Shown: positions 53,723 to 61,995 of the stretch, in pieces | Layout: every line of letters starts with the position of its first letter | Position numbering within the stretch: the first letter of the stretch is position 1 | Source of the DNA: an uncultured Acidobacteriia bacterium | Lineage (GTDB): Bacteria; Acidobacteriota; Terriglobia; Bryobacterales; Bryobacteraceae | Assembly: GCA_903851195.1 (NCBI GenBank) | Contig: CAINNJ010000009.1 | Span: forward strand, 1-64,000 | Direction: 5' to 3' | DNA length: 64,000 nucleotides | The notes under the pieces: model-generated | What the model was told of the DNA's origin: nothing | Database searches by the model: none | What the model saw: only the letters and a program-made list of their open reading frames with translations | Position numbers and translations under genes: made by a program

Positions 53723-53824
53723 GGCACCTCAGTTTACCGCCCGAAAACAAGCAGGCCAAAGGACATATAATCGGAGCAGCGGAAGTTCGCACCGGATTGC
53801 CGGGATTCCGCGTCCATAATCCTT

Positions 53825-55045
53825 ATGAACAGCCGCGGCAAGTTCCTCGTTGTATTGTCCTCCACCTTTCTGGTGGCCATTTTGCTGGTTGGTGGAGTGG
53901 TAACGAAGGGTGCGCCGCCCGACGATGCCAAAGCCGGCAACAACGTCTACCGGCACCTTTCGGTGTATTCGGAAGTGCTCTCCCGCATCAAGAGCGAGTA
54001 CGTGGAAGAGCCGGACATGAGCAGCGTGACGCTGGGCGCGATGAACGGCATGCTGGAAGCCATCGACCCGTATGCCAGCTACCTGAACGCGACGCAGTAC
54101 AAGGAATATCTCAAGAATTTCGACACTTACAAGGGCGATCTCGGCATGGTGCTGGCCAAGAAATACGGCTACATCACGATCGTTTCCGTGGTGCCCGGTT
54201 CACCCGCGGACAAAGCGAACCTGACCACGGGCGACTTTCTCGAATCGATTAAAGGTGTGGCAACCCGTGATATGCCGCTCGCTTATGCAAAGCTGCTGCT
54301 GAAGGGCGAGGTCGGGTCGACAATCGACCTTTCCGTGCTCCGCCGCAAGCCGGAGCCGCAGAAACTGACCATGACCCGCGTGGCGGTCACTTATCCGGCG
54401 GTGGAATCGAAGATGCTGCCCGACGACATCGGCTACATCAAAGCTTCCACGATGGTTGCGGGCAAGGTGAAGGAAGTGTCGGCTGCCGTCGCCGCGCTGC
54501 AGAAGCAGGGCGCGAAGAAGCTGGTGCTGGATCTGCGCTACTGCGCGGCCGGGACGCCGGATGAAGGCATCGATCTGGCGAATCTGTTCCTGAGTAAGGG
54601 CACCATCACGTATGTGCAGGGACAGAAATACGCGCGCAAGAACTTCGAAGCGGATCCGAAGAAGGCAGTGAGCACGTTGCCGCTGGTGGTGATGACGAAC
54701 CGCGGCACGGCATCGGGCGCCGAGGTGGCCGCCGTGGCGCTGCAGAAGAGCAAGCGGGCCACGGTGGTCGGCGAGCACACTTACGGCGACGCTTCGATTT
54801 TGCAGCCCATTACGATGGAAGACGGCAGCGCCGTGATTCTCTCCGTCGCGAAATACTACTCGCCCGACGGGAAGTCGATCCAGGATGAGGGCCTGACGCC
54901 GGATGAGCAGGTGCAGGATGCCGAATCGCTGATCGGCGATCCCGACGACGACACGGCGCCCGAAACTCCGGCTCCGACGAAGAAACCGACGGAAGACGTG
55001 ATCCTGAAGAAGGCAATCGAAGTCGCCAAAGGCAAGACGGCTTAG
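53825..55045 (+). CDS. S41-family (CtpA-like) protein, likely inactive
   Basis: The 406-residue protein has an N-terminal membrane or signal helix (FLVVLSSTFLVAILLVGGVV), a PDZ-like domain (about residues 105-185, ITIVSVVPGSPADKANLTTG) and a tail-specific protease core. The nucleophile serine is at 297 (NRGTASGAEVAAVAL). The lysine expected 25 residues later (GxxTxGK) is Asp322 in EHTYGDASILQ, so the Ser-Lys dyad looks broken. The RxNxGG loop is RYCAAGT. It is probably exported, acting in a non-catalytic or altered way. A TATAAT at 53766 may be its -10 box. Confidence 0.82.
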   Translation: MNSRGKFLVVLSSTFLVAILLVGGVVTKGAPPDDAKAGNNVYRHLSVYSEVLSRIKSEYVEEPDMSSVTLGAMNGMLEAIDPYASYLNATQYKEYLKNFDTYKGDLGMVLAKKYGYITIVSVVPGSPADKANLTTGDFLESIKGVATRDMPLAYAKLLLKGEVGSTIDLSVLRRKPEPQKLTMTRVAVTYPAVESKMLPDDIGYIKASTMVAGKVKEVSAAVAALQKQGAKKLVLDLRYCAAGTPDEGIDLANLFLSKGTITYVQGQKYARKNFEADPKKAVSTLPLVVMTNRGTASGAEVAAVALQKSKRATVVGEHTYGDASILQPITMEDGSAVILSVAKYYSPDGKSIQDEGLTPDEQVQDAESLIGDPDDDTAPETPAPTKKPTEDVILKKAIEVAKGKTA

Positions 55046-55068
55046 TTTTTCGCGGACTTAAACTAAAA

Positions 55069-55105
55069 GCGCGCCGGAGACCCGTGAGTCTCCGGCGCGC
55101 TTTTT
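55069..55105. terminator. Bidirectional intrinsic terminator
   Basis: A perfect 13-bp stem, GCGCGCCGGAGAC (55069-55081) with GTCTCCGGCGCGC (55088-55100), is flanked by AAAA on the left and TTTTT on the right. It serves the convergent S41 and cytochrome c genes. Confidence 0.95.
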
Positions 55106-55120
55106 ACTTTTCAGCTATGT

Positions 55121-55450
55121 TTACAGAGTTTTGAGGTACGCCATCAGGTTGGCTTTTTCGTCGTCCTTGAGCATGTCTTTATAGGCCGGCATGCCGTTGC
55201 CGCCTTCATTGATCTTTTGCAGGACATTGGCGTCGTTCGCGGGCTTTCCGTTAGACTCCAGCTTGCCCTTCTTGAACATGCCTTTCAGCCCCGGACCCAT
55301 CTTCTTCTCGGTGCTGTCGGCATTATGACAAACGGAGCACTGCTCGAAAACTTCTTTGCCCTTGGCGGCGTCGCCTTTCTTCTGGGCAAACATCGAAACC
55401 GACCCGAACAACAGGGTGCATGCGATGGCTAAATGTTGAGATTTCTTCAT
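55121..55450 (-). CDS. Class I cytochrome c (periplasmic)
   Basis: The 109-residue protein has a signal peptide (MKKSQHLAIACTLLFGSVSM then FAQ), the heme motif CSVCH, and Met ligand in GGNGMPAYKDML. It is a small single-heme electron carrier. A GGGGAG/AAGGA stretch upstream of the ATG is a good ribosome binding site. It faces the S41-like gene across a terminator. Confidence 0.92.
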   Translation of the reverse strand: MKKSQHLAIACTLLFGSVSMFAQKKGDAAKGKEVFEQCSVCHNADSTEKKMGPGLKGMFKKGKLESNGKPANDANVLQKINEGGNGMPAYKDMLKDDEKANLMAYLKTL

Positions 55451-55537
55451 GATGGCGTCCTTACTCCCCTCACCTAGTTTACAGGAATCGATGCTTCCGG
55501 AAAGGGGTGGCGTTGATAATAGAGAATCAGACCTCAC

Positions 55538-56260
55538 GTGTCGAAACTGCGCTCGCTTCTCTTCTCCGCTCCCGCCATTATTCTCGCCACCATTGTCATG
55601 GCGTCCATCTCGTTGATCTGCTCTCTTTGGGACCGCGCCGGCATCACGCAGCACAAAGTGGCACGCCTCTGGGGCCGCATGCTGCTCGCCCTGGGCTTCG
55701 TACGCTGTGAGGTCCACGGGATCGAAAAACTGGACAGTGGCGCCAGCTATGTCCTTGTCGCCAACCACGCCAGCTACTTCGATACTCCGACGATCCTGAG
55801 CTCGATTCCGCTGCAGTTCCGCTTTTTCGCCAAACAGGGCCTTTTCTCCGTTCCGTTCATGGGCTGGCATCTGCGCCGCGCAGGCCACCTGCCGGTGGTG
55901 CGGGACGATCCCCGCGCGTCCATCCGCTCCATGTCGGAAGGGGCACGCATTATCGCCGAAAAGGGCTTGTCCGTGCTGCTGTTTCCCGAAGGGGGGCGCT
56001 CGGAAGTGCAGATGCGGCCCTTCAAAGAAGGCGCCGCGTATATTGCGATTAAGGCCGGCGTCCCCGCCGTGCCCATCGGCCTGGTGGATACGCGTAAAGC
56101 GCTGCCCATGCACTCCTGCATGGTCCGGCCCGTCACCGTGAAGCTGTACGTAGGCGACCCCATCCCGACCACCGGCATGAAACTGCACGATCGCGGCCGG
56201 CTGAATGAACTGCTGCAGGAGCAGGTTGCCGCGATGACCGGGGAACACATCATAAACTAG
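55538..56260 (+). CDS. plsC: 1-acyl-sn-glycerol-3-phosphate acyltransferase
   Basis: PlsC makes phosphatidic acid from lysophosphatidic acid at the membrane. The 240-residue protein starts with GTG, has an N-terminal membrane helix, the catalytic motif NHASYFD (His77, Asp82), and FPEGGRSE (usually FPEGTRS). The C-terminus is EQVAAMTGEHIIN. It lies 21 bases upstream of an acyl-CoA ligase gene, an apt functional partner. Confidence 0.93.
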   Translation: MSKLRSLLFSAPAIILATIVMASISLICSLWDRAGITQHKVARLWGRMLLALGFVRCEVHGIEKLDSGASYVLVANHASYFDTPTILSSIPLQFRFFAKQGLFSVPFMGWHLRRAGHLPVVRDDPRASIRSMSEGARIIAEKGLSVLLFPEGGRSEVQMRPFKEGAAYIAIKAGVPAVPIGLVDTRKALPMHSCMVRPVTVKLYVGDPIPTTGMKLHDRGRLNELLQEQVAAMTGEHIIN

Positions 56261-56281
56261 TTACGCTCTCTCAGGAAACCC

Positions 56282-58024
56282 ATGACCCCCGCCACCACTG
56301 TCCCGCAACTGCTTCGCAATGCCGCCACCCTGCACGGCGAACGAATGGCGCTGCGGCAGCCGCGCGGCAAAGGGGTCCAGACCTGGACCTGGAATCAGTA
56401 CCTGGAAGCCGCGGAAGAGATTGCCGCCGGGCTGCGCGCCCTGGGTCTCGGCCACGGCGACCACATTGCGGTCTGTTCGGAGACCCGCGCGGAGTTCTAT
56501 CTGGTGGACCAGGGCATTCTGATGAACGGCTCGGTCTCCGGCGCGCTCTACCCCAGTTACCCGCCCGATGAGCTGATAAAGACCATCGCGAACGCCGACG
56601 CGAAGGCCTTGTTCGTGGAAGATCCGAAGATGCTGGCGAAGCTGAAGGGCGCGCCGGTTGACAGGATCATTCTGATGACAGGCCAGGCCGAGGGTGTGTT
56701 GACGCTTGCGCAGTTGCGGCAGCACGGGCGCTACGCCGCCGAGGTGCAGGCGCACGACAACGCCATCCTCTATCTGACGTCCGGGGCTACGGGCGAGCCG
56801 AAGATGGTGATGGTCACGCACGGAGCGCTGGCCGCCAATGTCAACATGGCGCCGGCGGTGGTCCCGCTCTGCGAGCAGGATATTACGGTGGCGTTCCTGC
56901 CCTCCGCCCATATTGCGCAGCGGCTTGGCGTGGAACTGCTTCCGATCCGCACCGGCACGGCGGTGTCATTCGCGGAAAGTCTGGCGAAACTGCCGGGCGA
57001 GATCAAGACCGTCCGTCCCACCTTCTTCCTCGCGCCGCCGCGTGTCTGGGAGCGCATGTACACCAGCATTCGGGCGGAAGTGCTGAAGAAGCCCGCACTG
57101 GCGCAGAAGGCGTTTTATGCGGCTCTGGGGTTGGGCTTGGGCGCGGCGAAATACAAACACGCCGGCAAGCCCGTGCCGTGGCGCATCCGCTGGCCGCTGC
57201 AACTTGCGAACCGGGTGGTCTTTTCGAAGATTCGGGAACGGCTGGGCGGGCGTTTGAAACTGGCGGTCTCCGGCGCGGCGCCGCTCGGCGCGGATTTGAT
57301 GGAGTTTTACGATGCGATCGGCGTGCCGCTCATCGAGGCTTACGGGCTCACCGAAGGCGGCGTGGCATCGATCAATCCCCTGGATGCCCCTCGTCCAGGC
57401 AGCATCGGCAAGGTGCTGAGCGGTGTGCAGGTCCGGCTGAGTGAGGAAGGCGAGTTACTGATTAAGAGCCCCTGCCTCGCGGTGGGCTATTACAAGGATC
57501 CCGAGACGACCGCCGAGGTGCTGCGCGATGGCTGGCTGCACACCGGCGATATCGCGAGCATCGATCCGGACGGCTACATTTGCATCACGGGGCGCAAGAA
57601 GGAACTGATTGTTGCGTCGAACGGCAAGAAGATCTTCCCCGCCCGCGTGGAGGCGCTGTATAAGTTCGAGCCGCTGATCAATCAGGTGCTGCTGGCCGGC
57701 GACCGCCTGCCGCATCTGGTCGCGCTGTTTACGATTCACCCGAACGTGGCGGAGACGCTGCCCGGCGCGAAGGAAGCTGGCGTGCCGCTGCACGAGGCGC
57801 CGCAGGTGACCGCGGAAGTGCAGGCGATTGTGAACCGCGTGAATAAACAGCTGGCGCCGTTCGAGCAGGTGAAGCGGTTCCGGGTGCTGCACCGGGAGCT
57901 TTCGATTGAGAACGGGGAAGTGACCGCGACCATGAAGGTGCGCCGGAAACAGGTGATGGAGAATTTCCGGGAAGAGCTGGACGGGCTTTATAAGCTGAGC
58001 GCTTCGGGACGGGGCGGGGAGTAG
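56282..58024 (+). CDS. Long-chain acyl-CoA synthetase / AMP-forming ligase
   Basis: The 580-residue protein belongs to the ANL superfamily. The ATP loop reads YLTSGATGEPKMVMVTH (normally TSGTTGxPKG), and the adenylate region ETYGLTE is present as EAYGLTEGGVASIN. DGWLHTGDIASIDPDGYICI and GRKKELIVASNGKKIFP are the later motifs with hinge Asp and catalytic-type Lys. It likely activates fatty acids; the gene after plsC suggests phospholipid metabolism. Confidence 0.9.
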   Translation: MTPATTVPQLLRNAATLHGERMALRQPRGKGVQTWTWNQYLEAAEEIAAGLRALGLGHGDHIAVCSETRAEFYLVDQGILMNGSVSGALYPSYPPDELIKTIANADAKALFVEDPKMLAKLKGAPVDRIILMTGQAEGVLTLAQLRQHGRYAAEVQAHDNAILYLTSGATGEPKMVMVTHGALAANVNMAPAVVPLCEQDITVAFLPSAHIAQRLGVELLPIRTGTAVSFAESLAKLPGEIKTVRPTFFLAPPRVWERMYTSIRAEVLKKPALAQKAFYAALGLGLGAAKYKHAGKPVPWRIRWPLQLANRVVFSKIRERLGGRLKLAVSGAAPLGADLMEFYDAIGVPLIEAYGLTEGGVASINPLDAPRPGSIGKVLSGVQVRLSEEGELLIKSPCLAVGYYKDPETTAEVLRDGWLHTGDIASIDPDGYICITGRKKELIVASNGKKIFPARVEALYKFEPLINQVLLAGDRLPHLVALFTIHPNVAETLPGAKEAGVPLHEAPQVTAEVQAIVNRVNKQLAPFEQVKRFRVLHRELSIENGEVTATMKVRRKQVMENFREELDGLYKLSASGRGGE

Positions 58025-58345
58025 AGTGAATCGTCGTAGCACGAACGCAACAAGTGATTAGAGTCTTCCCGCAGCGGCACGAACATAGTGCTTCATTGAA
58101 GACATGCGGCGCCGGTCGCGCCGCCACAAACCTGCCAACTCAGGACGCGGCACAGCGAGACGGGATATGATGGTGTCGAAACATGTTACGCCCGAAACGT
58201 TACTTCGACTTTTCCACAGGCTGTTGTCCACAGATTTATGTGAGCTGCGCCGAGTTGGGCAATTGGGCGAAATCCCGAGCGCGAATCCTGTTGATAAAGC
58301 ATTCTCCGCGAGCAGCGTTTTGGCGTTTTGATTTAGGATTGTCCA
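58025..58345. other. Intergenic start of an A/T-richer island with DnaA-box-like motifs
   Basis: This 321-base gap has no clear gene. TTTTCCACA (58210-58218) and TTGTCCACA (58224-58232) are one or two mismatches from the DnaA box TTATCCACA and lie in the same orientation 14 bases apart. A short open frame from ATG 58167 to 58331 (54 codons, MMVSKHVTPETLLRLFHRLL then STDLCELRRV) ends 14 bases before the tmk-like start. It has only a weak ribosome binding site and I would not call it a gene without further support. Confidence 0.5.
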
Positions 58346-59089
58346 GTGGCTAAGCCTACTTCAGAGCGTGGAATCCTTCTTGCTGTGGAAGGTATCGACG
58401 GAGCCGGGAAAACGACTCAGGTGAGGAAACTCCAGCAGGTCTTAAAACTCGCTGGCGAGACCGTAGTCTCTTCGAAAGAGCCAACGGACGGCCAGTGGGG
58501 AAGCATCCTCCGCAAGTCGGCTCAGACAGGCCGCCTCTCGCTGGAAGAAGAACTAGCCACCTTTGTGAAAGACCGGACCGAGCACGTCGAGCGGGTGATC
58601 CAACCCGGCCTCGAAGATGGCGCGATTGTCATACTGGACCGGTACTTCTATTCGACGATCGCATACCAGGGCGCGCGCGGCGCAGACAGCTCCAAGGTCA
58701 GGAATGAAATGGAATCCCGCTTTCCCGTTCCTGACGCAGTTTTCATTTTGGATGTTGATCCTGTCGTCGGAATACACCGCATAGCGAATGACAGGGGAGA
58801 AGAGCCCAACCATTTTGAGGACCGAAAAAGTTTGGCGGACGCCAGGTCGATTTTCAACCAATTAAACGGTCCAAATATCTACCCGGTCAACGGGTCGTTG
58901 TCGATCCGTGAGGTACACCTTCAAATCGTCGAACTACTCCTGGGTGGGCCGCTAAAGTCAAAACGCTGCGCGAAGTCGTACGGGTGCGATGATCCGACGC
59001 ATTGCATGTTCCGAAACACCGGAACTTGCGAATGGTGGACCCTGAAAGCAAAGCTCGGGGCGCTCGAGGACGAACTCCCCTCGGCCTGA
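58346..59089 (+). CDS. Thymidylate-kinase-like protein with cysteine-rich tail
   Basis: The 247-residue protein has a P-loop EGIDGAGKTTQ (residues 15-25), KEPTDGQWGSILRK (archaeal-type TMK spelling), VILDRYFYSTIAYQGARG with the DRY motif (98-100), and a LID/NMP region. From residue 200 an added segment contains Cys208, Cys214, Cys220 and Cys228, ending EWWTLKAKLG. It probably phosphorylates dTMP or a related nucleotide. The start is GTG after AGGA. It is more A/T-rich than its neighbours and likely acquired with the HAD gene. Confidence 0.8.
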   Translation: MAKPTSERGILLAVEGIDGAGKTTQVRKLQQVLKLAGETVVSSKEPTDGQWGSILRKSAQTGRLSLEEELATFVKDRTEHVERVIQPGLEDGAIVILDRYFYSTIAYQGARGADSSKVRNEMESRFPVPDAVFILDVDPVVGIHRIANDRGEEPNHFEDRKSLADARSIFNQLNGPNIYPVNGSLSIREVHLQIVELLLGGPLKSKRCAKSYGCDDPTHCMFRNTGTCEWWTLKAKLGALEDELPSA

Positions 59090-59192
59090 TTTTGTAACCG
59101 TTCGGTGAGCCCTGCTCATAGGGGCGCTGGGACTCCATTCACCCACAGTTTTCCCTCTTGAACCCGTATTTAAATGGACTAGAACCGCGATT

Positions 59193-60032
59193 ATGTCAGA
59201 ACCTTCGGACGATCTGAAGAGAACGGCCCTGATATACGACTTTGACGGCACGCTCGCACGTGGAAACCTCCAGGAATGCAGCTTTATTCCGAAAATGCGA
59301 GTGTCACGGCAGGACTTCTGGAAAGAAGTCAAGGATCGAACGAACAGAGAGGATGCAGACGAGATTCTCGTCTACATGCACCTGATGCTTGAAAAGGCCA
59401 GGGAGGCGGGGCATGCGGTCTCAAAGGACATGCTTCGGGGTCACGGTCGCGATGCTCAACTGTTTCCCGGCCTTGAAGGAAAATCATGGTTCTCAAGAAT
59501 GAACAGATTCGCCCGGGAGCGCGGACTTGAACTGCAGCACTACATTATTTCCTCGGGAATTGAAGAGATGATTCGTGGCTGCCCGATTGAGGACGCTTTC
59601 TACAAAATCTTCGCTTCCAAGTTCATCTACCACAATGATGAGGCCGCATGGCCAGGCGTCGGCATAAACTATACAACCAAGACTCAATATCTGTTTCGAA
59701 TCAATAAAGGAGTCGAAAATCATTGGGACAATACGGCGATTAATCAATACATGCCGGAAAGTTCGCGCCCTGTCCCGTTCAGGAGAATGATTTTCCTGGG
59801 CGATGGAGAAACGGACATTCCAGCTATGAAGATGTTGACCTACCAAGGAGGCCATTCAGTCGCCGTCTACGATGAGCAAAGAGACGCCCGGGACCTCGAC
59901 AAGATACACAAGCTGATATCGGAGAATCGTGTGGATTTCGTTGCTCCTGCGAATTACGAAGAGAATTCGCAATTAGACATCATTGTAAAAGGAATCCTGG
60001 GGCGGATCGGGCTATTATCCACCCACCCTTGA
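59193..60032 (+). CDS. HAD-superfamily hydrolase
   Basis: The 279-residue protein has motif I LIYDFDGTLARGN (nucleophile Asp16, Asp18), motif II region HYIISSGIEEM, and motif III/IV FLGDGETDIPAMKMLT. It fits a phosphoserine-phosphatase-like HAD phosphatase with a helical cap. The substrate is unknown; the paired nucleotide kinase suggests a nucleotide or nucleotide-derived phosphate. It follows the tmk-like gene by 103 bases. Confidence 0.82.
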   Translation: MSEPSDDLKRTALIYDFDGTLARGNLQECSFIPKMRVSRQDFWKEVKDRTNREDADEILVYMHLMLEKAREAGHAVSKDMLRGHGRDAQLFPGLEGKSWFSRMNRFARERGLELQHYIISSGIEEMIRGCPIEDAFYKIFASKFIYHNDEAAWPGVGINYTTKTQYLFRINKGVENHWDNTAINQYMPESSRPVPFRRMIFLGDGETDIPAMKMLTYQGGHSVAVYDEQRDARDLDKIHKLISENRVDFVAPANYEENSQLDIIVKGILGRIGLLSTHP

Positions 60033-60078
60033 TGACAACAAAATCCGGAAGTCGTGCGGAGGCGCGGTTGTTCGTCAT
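59980..60078 (-). pseudogene. hicA: Possible truncated hicA remnant
   Basis: Directly after hicB, an ATG overlapping its stop (ATGA) opens a 32-codon frame beginning MTNNRASARLP. That start resembles hicA toxins (M...RLPRVTA), but the frame then runs into sequence antisense to the HAD gene and stops. No toxin core with the catalytic histidine is present. One reading is that the toxin was cut off when the island was inserted; the similarity is too short to be certain. Confidence 0.25.
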
Positions 60079-60299
60079 GCAACAAGCACCCCACGCTGGG
60101 CACTCGTATCGCCGTGGTACCGGCGAGTCACTTCGGACGGATCCGCAGTCTCAAAGAAAAGCGTCAGCGCTTCAAGGAGGTTCGCCTTTGCTTCTTCAAC
60201 AGACGAGTCCTGGCTCGCAATATCGAACTCCGGACAAAGAGAAACGTACCCGTCCTCTTCGCGCTCAATAATTGCAGTTACCCGCTGAAGCTCAGCCAT
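60075..60299 (-). CDS. hicB: HicB-family antitoxin, orphan
   Basis: The 74-residue protein begins MAELQRVTAIIEREEDGYVS and continues LCPEFDIASQDSSVEEAKAN, LLEALTLFFETADPSEV. This is the short HicB/UPF0150 antitoxin form without a DNA-binding tail. HicB neutralises the HicA mRNA interferase, but no intact hicA lies beside it. An in-frame upstream start (60314) is possible. It sits at the right edge of the island. Confidence 0.78.
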   Translation of the reverse strand: MAELQRVTAIIEREEDGYVSLCPEFDIASQDSSVEEAKANLLEALTLFFETADPSEVTRRYHGDTSAQRGVLVA

Positions 60300-60334
60300 G
60301 CTCCGAGTCTGCAACGGCTGCGAACGGGCTCCTG

Positions 60335-61942
60335 CTACCCCTTCGCCGCCAAAGCCGTCTGATATTCCTCGTAATTCCCGCGGAAATCTTCCAGCCCGTT
60401 GTCGTCGATATGCCAGATCCGCGTCGCCGTCTCTTCCAGCAGATCGTGATCGTGCGTCACCAGAAACAGCGTCCCGTCGAACTTCTGCAGCGCGATATTC
60501 AGCGCGTTGATCGATTCCAGATCCAGGTGGTTGGTCGGTTCGTCGAACACCAGCACATTCGGCTTCTGCAGCATCAGCTTACAGAACATCAGCCGCGCCA
60601 CTTCGCCGCCCGACATCGCCTGCGTCGGCTTCAGCGCTTCGTCGCGCGCGAACAGCATCTGCCCCAGCACGCCGCGCAGTTCTTCCACGCCCGCCTGCGG
60701 ATCCCACTGCTGCAGCCAGTCGAGCAGCGTCAGATTACTCTGAATCGTCGCCCGCGGGTCCTGCGGAAAGTACCCGATCTGAACCTCATGGCCCCACTCC
60801 ACCGTGCCGCCATCGATCGTGAACGGGTCGAAGTCCGCCCCCGGCATGCCGGTCAGCAGCGACCGCAGCATGGTCGTCTTGCCCGCGCCGTTGCGGCCGA
60901 TGATGCCGACCTTCTCGCCGCGCGAAATGCTCACGGTGAAGTTCTTAATGACTTCCACTTCCGGATAGCTCTTCGAGATCCCCTTCACTTCGAGCGCGTG
61001 CCGCCCCGAAGGCCGCTTCATCTCGAAACGAATGAACGGGCGTGCGATGTTGCTCCGCGCCAGATCGCTGGTCTGCAGCCGCTCCACTTCCTTCTTGCGC
61101 GACATCACCTGGCTCGACCGCGTACCTGCCGAAAACCGCGCGATGAACTCGTTCAGCTGCTCGATCTTCTTCTCGCGCTGCGCGTTCTGCGATTCCAGAC
61201 GCGAACGGATCTGCGTCTTCGCCATCACCATGTCGTCATAACCGCCGGTATAGATGATGATCGTCTGGTAATCGATATCCGCGGTGTGCGTGGTCACGCT
61301 GTTCAGGAAGTGGCGATCGTGCGAGATCACGATCAGCGTGCCCTGATAGCGGTTCAGAAAATCCTGGAGCCAATGAATGGATTCCAGATCGAGCGAGTTC
61401 GTCGGTTCGTCCAGCAGCAGCGCGTCCGGCCCGCCGAACAAAGCCTGCGCCAGCAGCACGCGCACCTTCTCGCCGCCCTGCAGTTCGCTCATCATGCGCT
61501 CGTGCAGGCTCTCGGGAATGTCCAAACCGTCGAGGAGGATGGCCGCGTCGCTCTCCGCCGTGTAGCCGTCGTTCTCGGCCACAACGCCTTCCAGTTCGCC
61601 GAGGCGCATGCCCTCGTCGTCCGTCAGGTCCGGCTTGGAATACAGGCGATCGCGCTCTTCGAGAGCCGCCCACAGACTGCGGTTGCCCATGATGACGGTG
61701 TCGATAACACGAAACGCGTCAAAAGCGTACTGATCCTGACTCAGCACGCCCACCCGCTTGGGGCGCACCACATTGCCCTTCTGCGCGTCCAGTTCGCCGG
61801 TTAACACCTTCATGAACGTGGACTTGCCGGAGCCGTTCGGCCCGGTCAAACCGTAGCGCCGGCCGCGCTGGAAGACCACGCCGACGTCCTCGAACAGAAT
61901 CTTGGCGCCGTAGCGCATGCTTACGTTATTTACAGAGATCAC
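60335..61942 (-). CDS. ABC-F family ATPase (YbiT-like)
   Basis: The 535-residue cytosolic protein has two ABC domains: Walker [20 protein letters not shown] and [19 protein letters not shown], signatures [18 protein letters not shown] and [16 protein letters not shown], and Walker B segments [20 protein letters not shown] and [15 protein letters not shown]. The linker is [24 protein letters not shown] proteins act on ribosomes in translation, with some giving antibiotic resistance. A TATAAT on the minus strand (61970-61975) could be its -10 box. Confidence 0.92.
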   Translation of the reverse strand: MISVNNVSMRYGAKILFEDVGVVFQRGRRYGLTGPNGSGKSTFMKVLTGELDAQKGNVVRPKRVGVLSQDQYAFDAFRVIDTVIMGNRSLWAALEERDRLYSKPDLTDDEGMRLGELEGVVAENDGYTAESDAAILLDGLDIPESLHERMMSELQGGEKVRVLLAQALFGGPDALLLDEPTNSLDLESIHWLQDFLNRYQGTLIVISHDRHFLNSVTTHTADIDYQTIIIYTGGYDDMVMAKTQIRSRLESQNAQREKKIEQLNEFIARFSAGTRSSQVMSRKKEVERLQTSDLARSNIARPFIRFEMKRPSGRHALEVKGISKSYPEVEVIKNFTVSISRGEKVGIIGRNGAGKTTMLRSLLTGMPGADFDPFTIDGGTVEWGHEVQIGYFPQDPRATIQSNLTLLDWLQQWDPQAGVEELRGVLGQMLFARDEALKPTQAMSGGEVARLMFCKLMLQKPNVLVFDEPTNHLDLESINALNIALQKFDGTLFLVTHDHDLLEETATRIWHIDDNGLEDFRGNYEEYQTALAAKG

Positions 61943-61995
61943 AGGAAAAGTGGTTTTTGGGGAAATCTCATTATAGCAGCCGGTTTTGGAACCCC

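Noticed and set aside
58210-58232. Replication origin (tandem DnaA-box-like motifs)
   Set aside because: Only two imperfect boxes, no dnaA or dnaN nearby, no clear A/T-rich unwinding region; more likely incidental or a remnant of a mobile element.
58167-58331. 54-codon frame before the tmk-like gene
   Set aside because: Weak ribosome binding site, no recognisable domain, and overlap with the DnaA-box-like motifs; kept only as a note in the intergenic entry.
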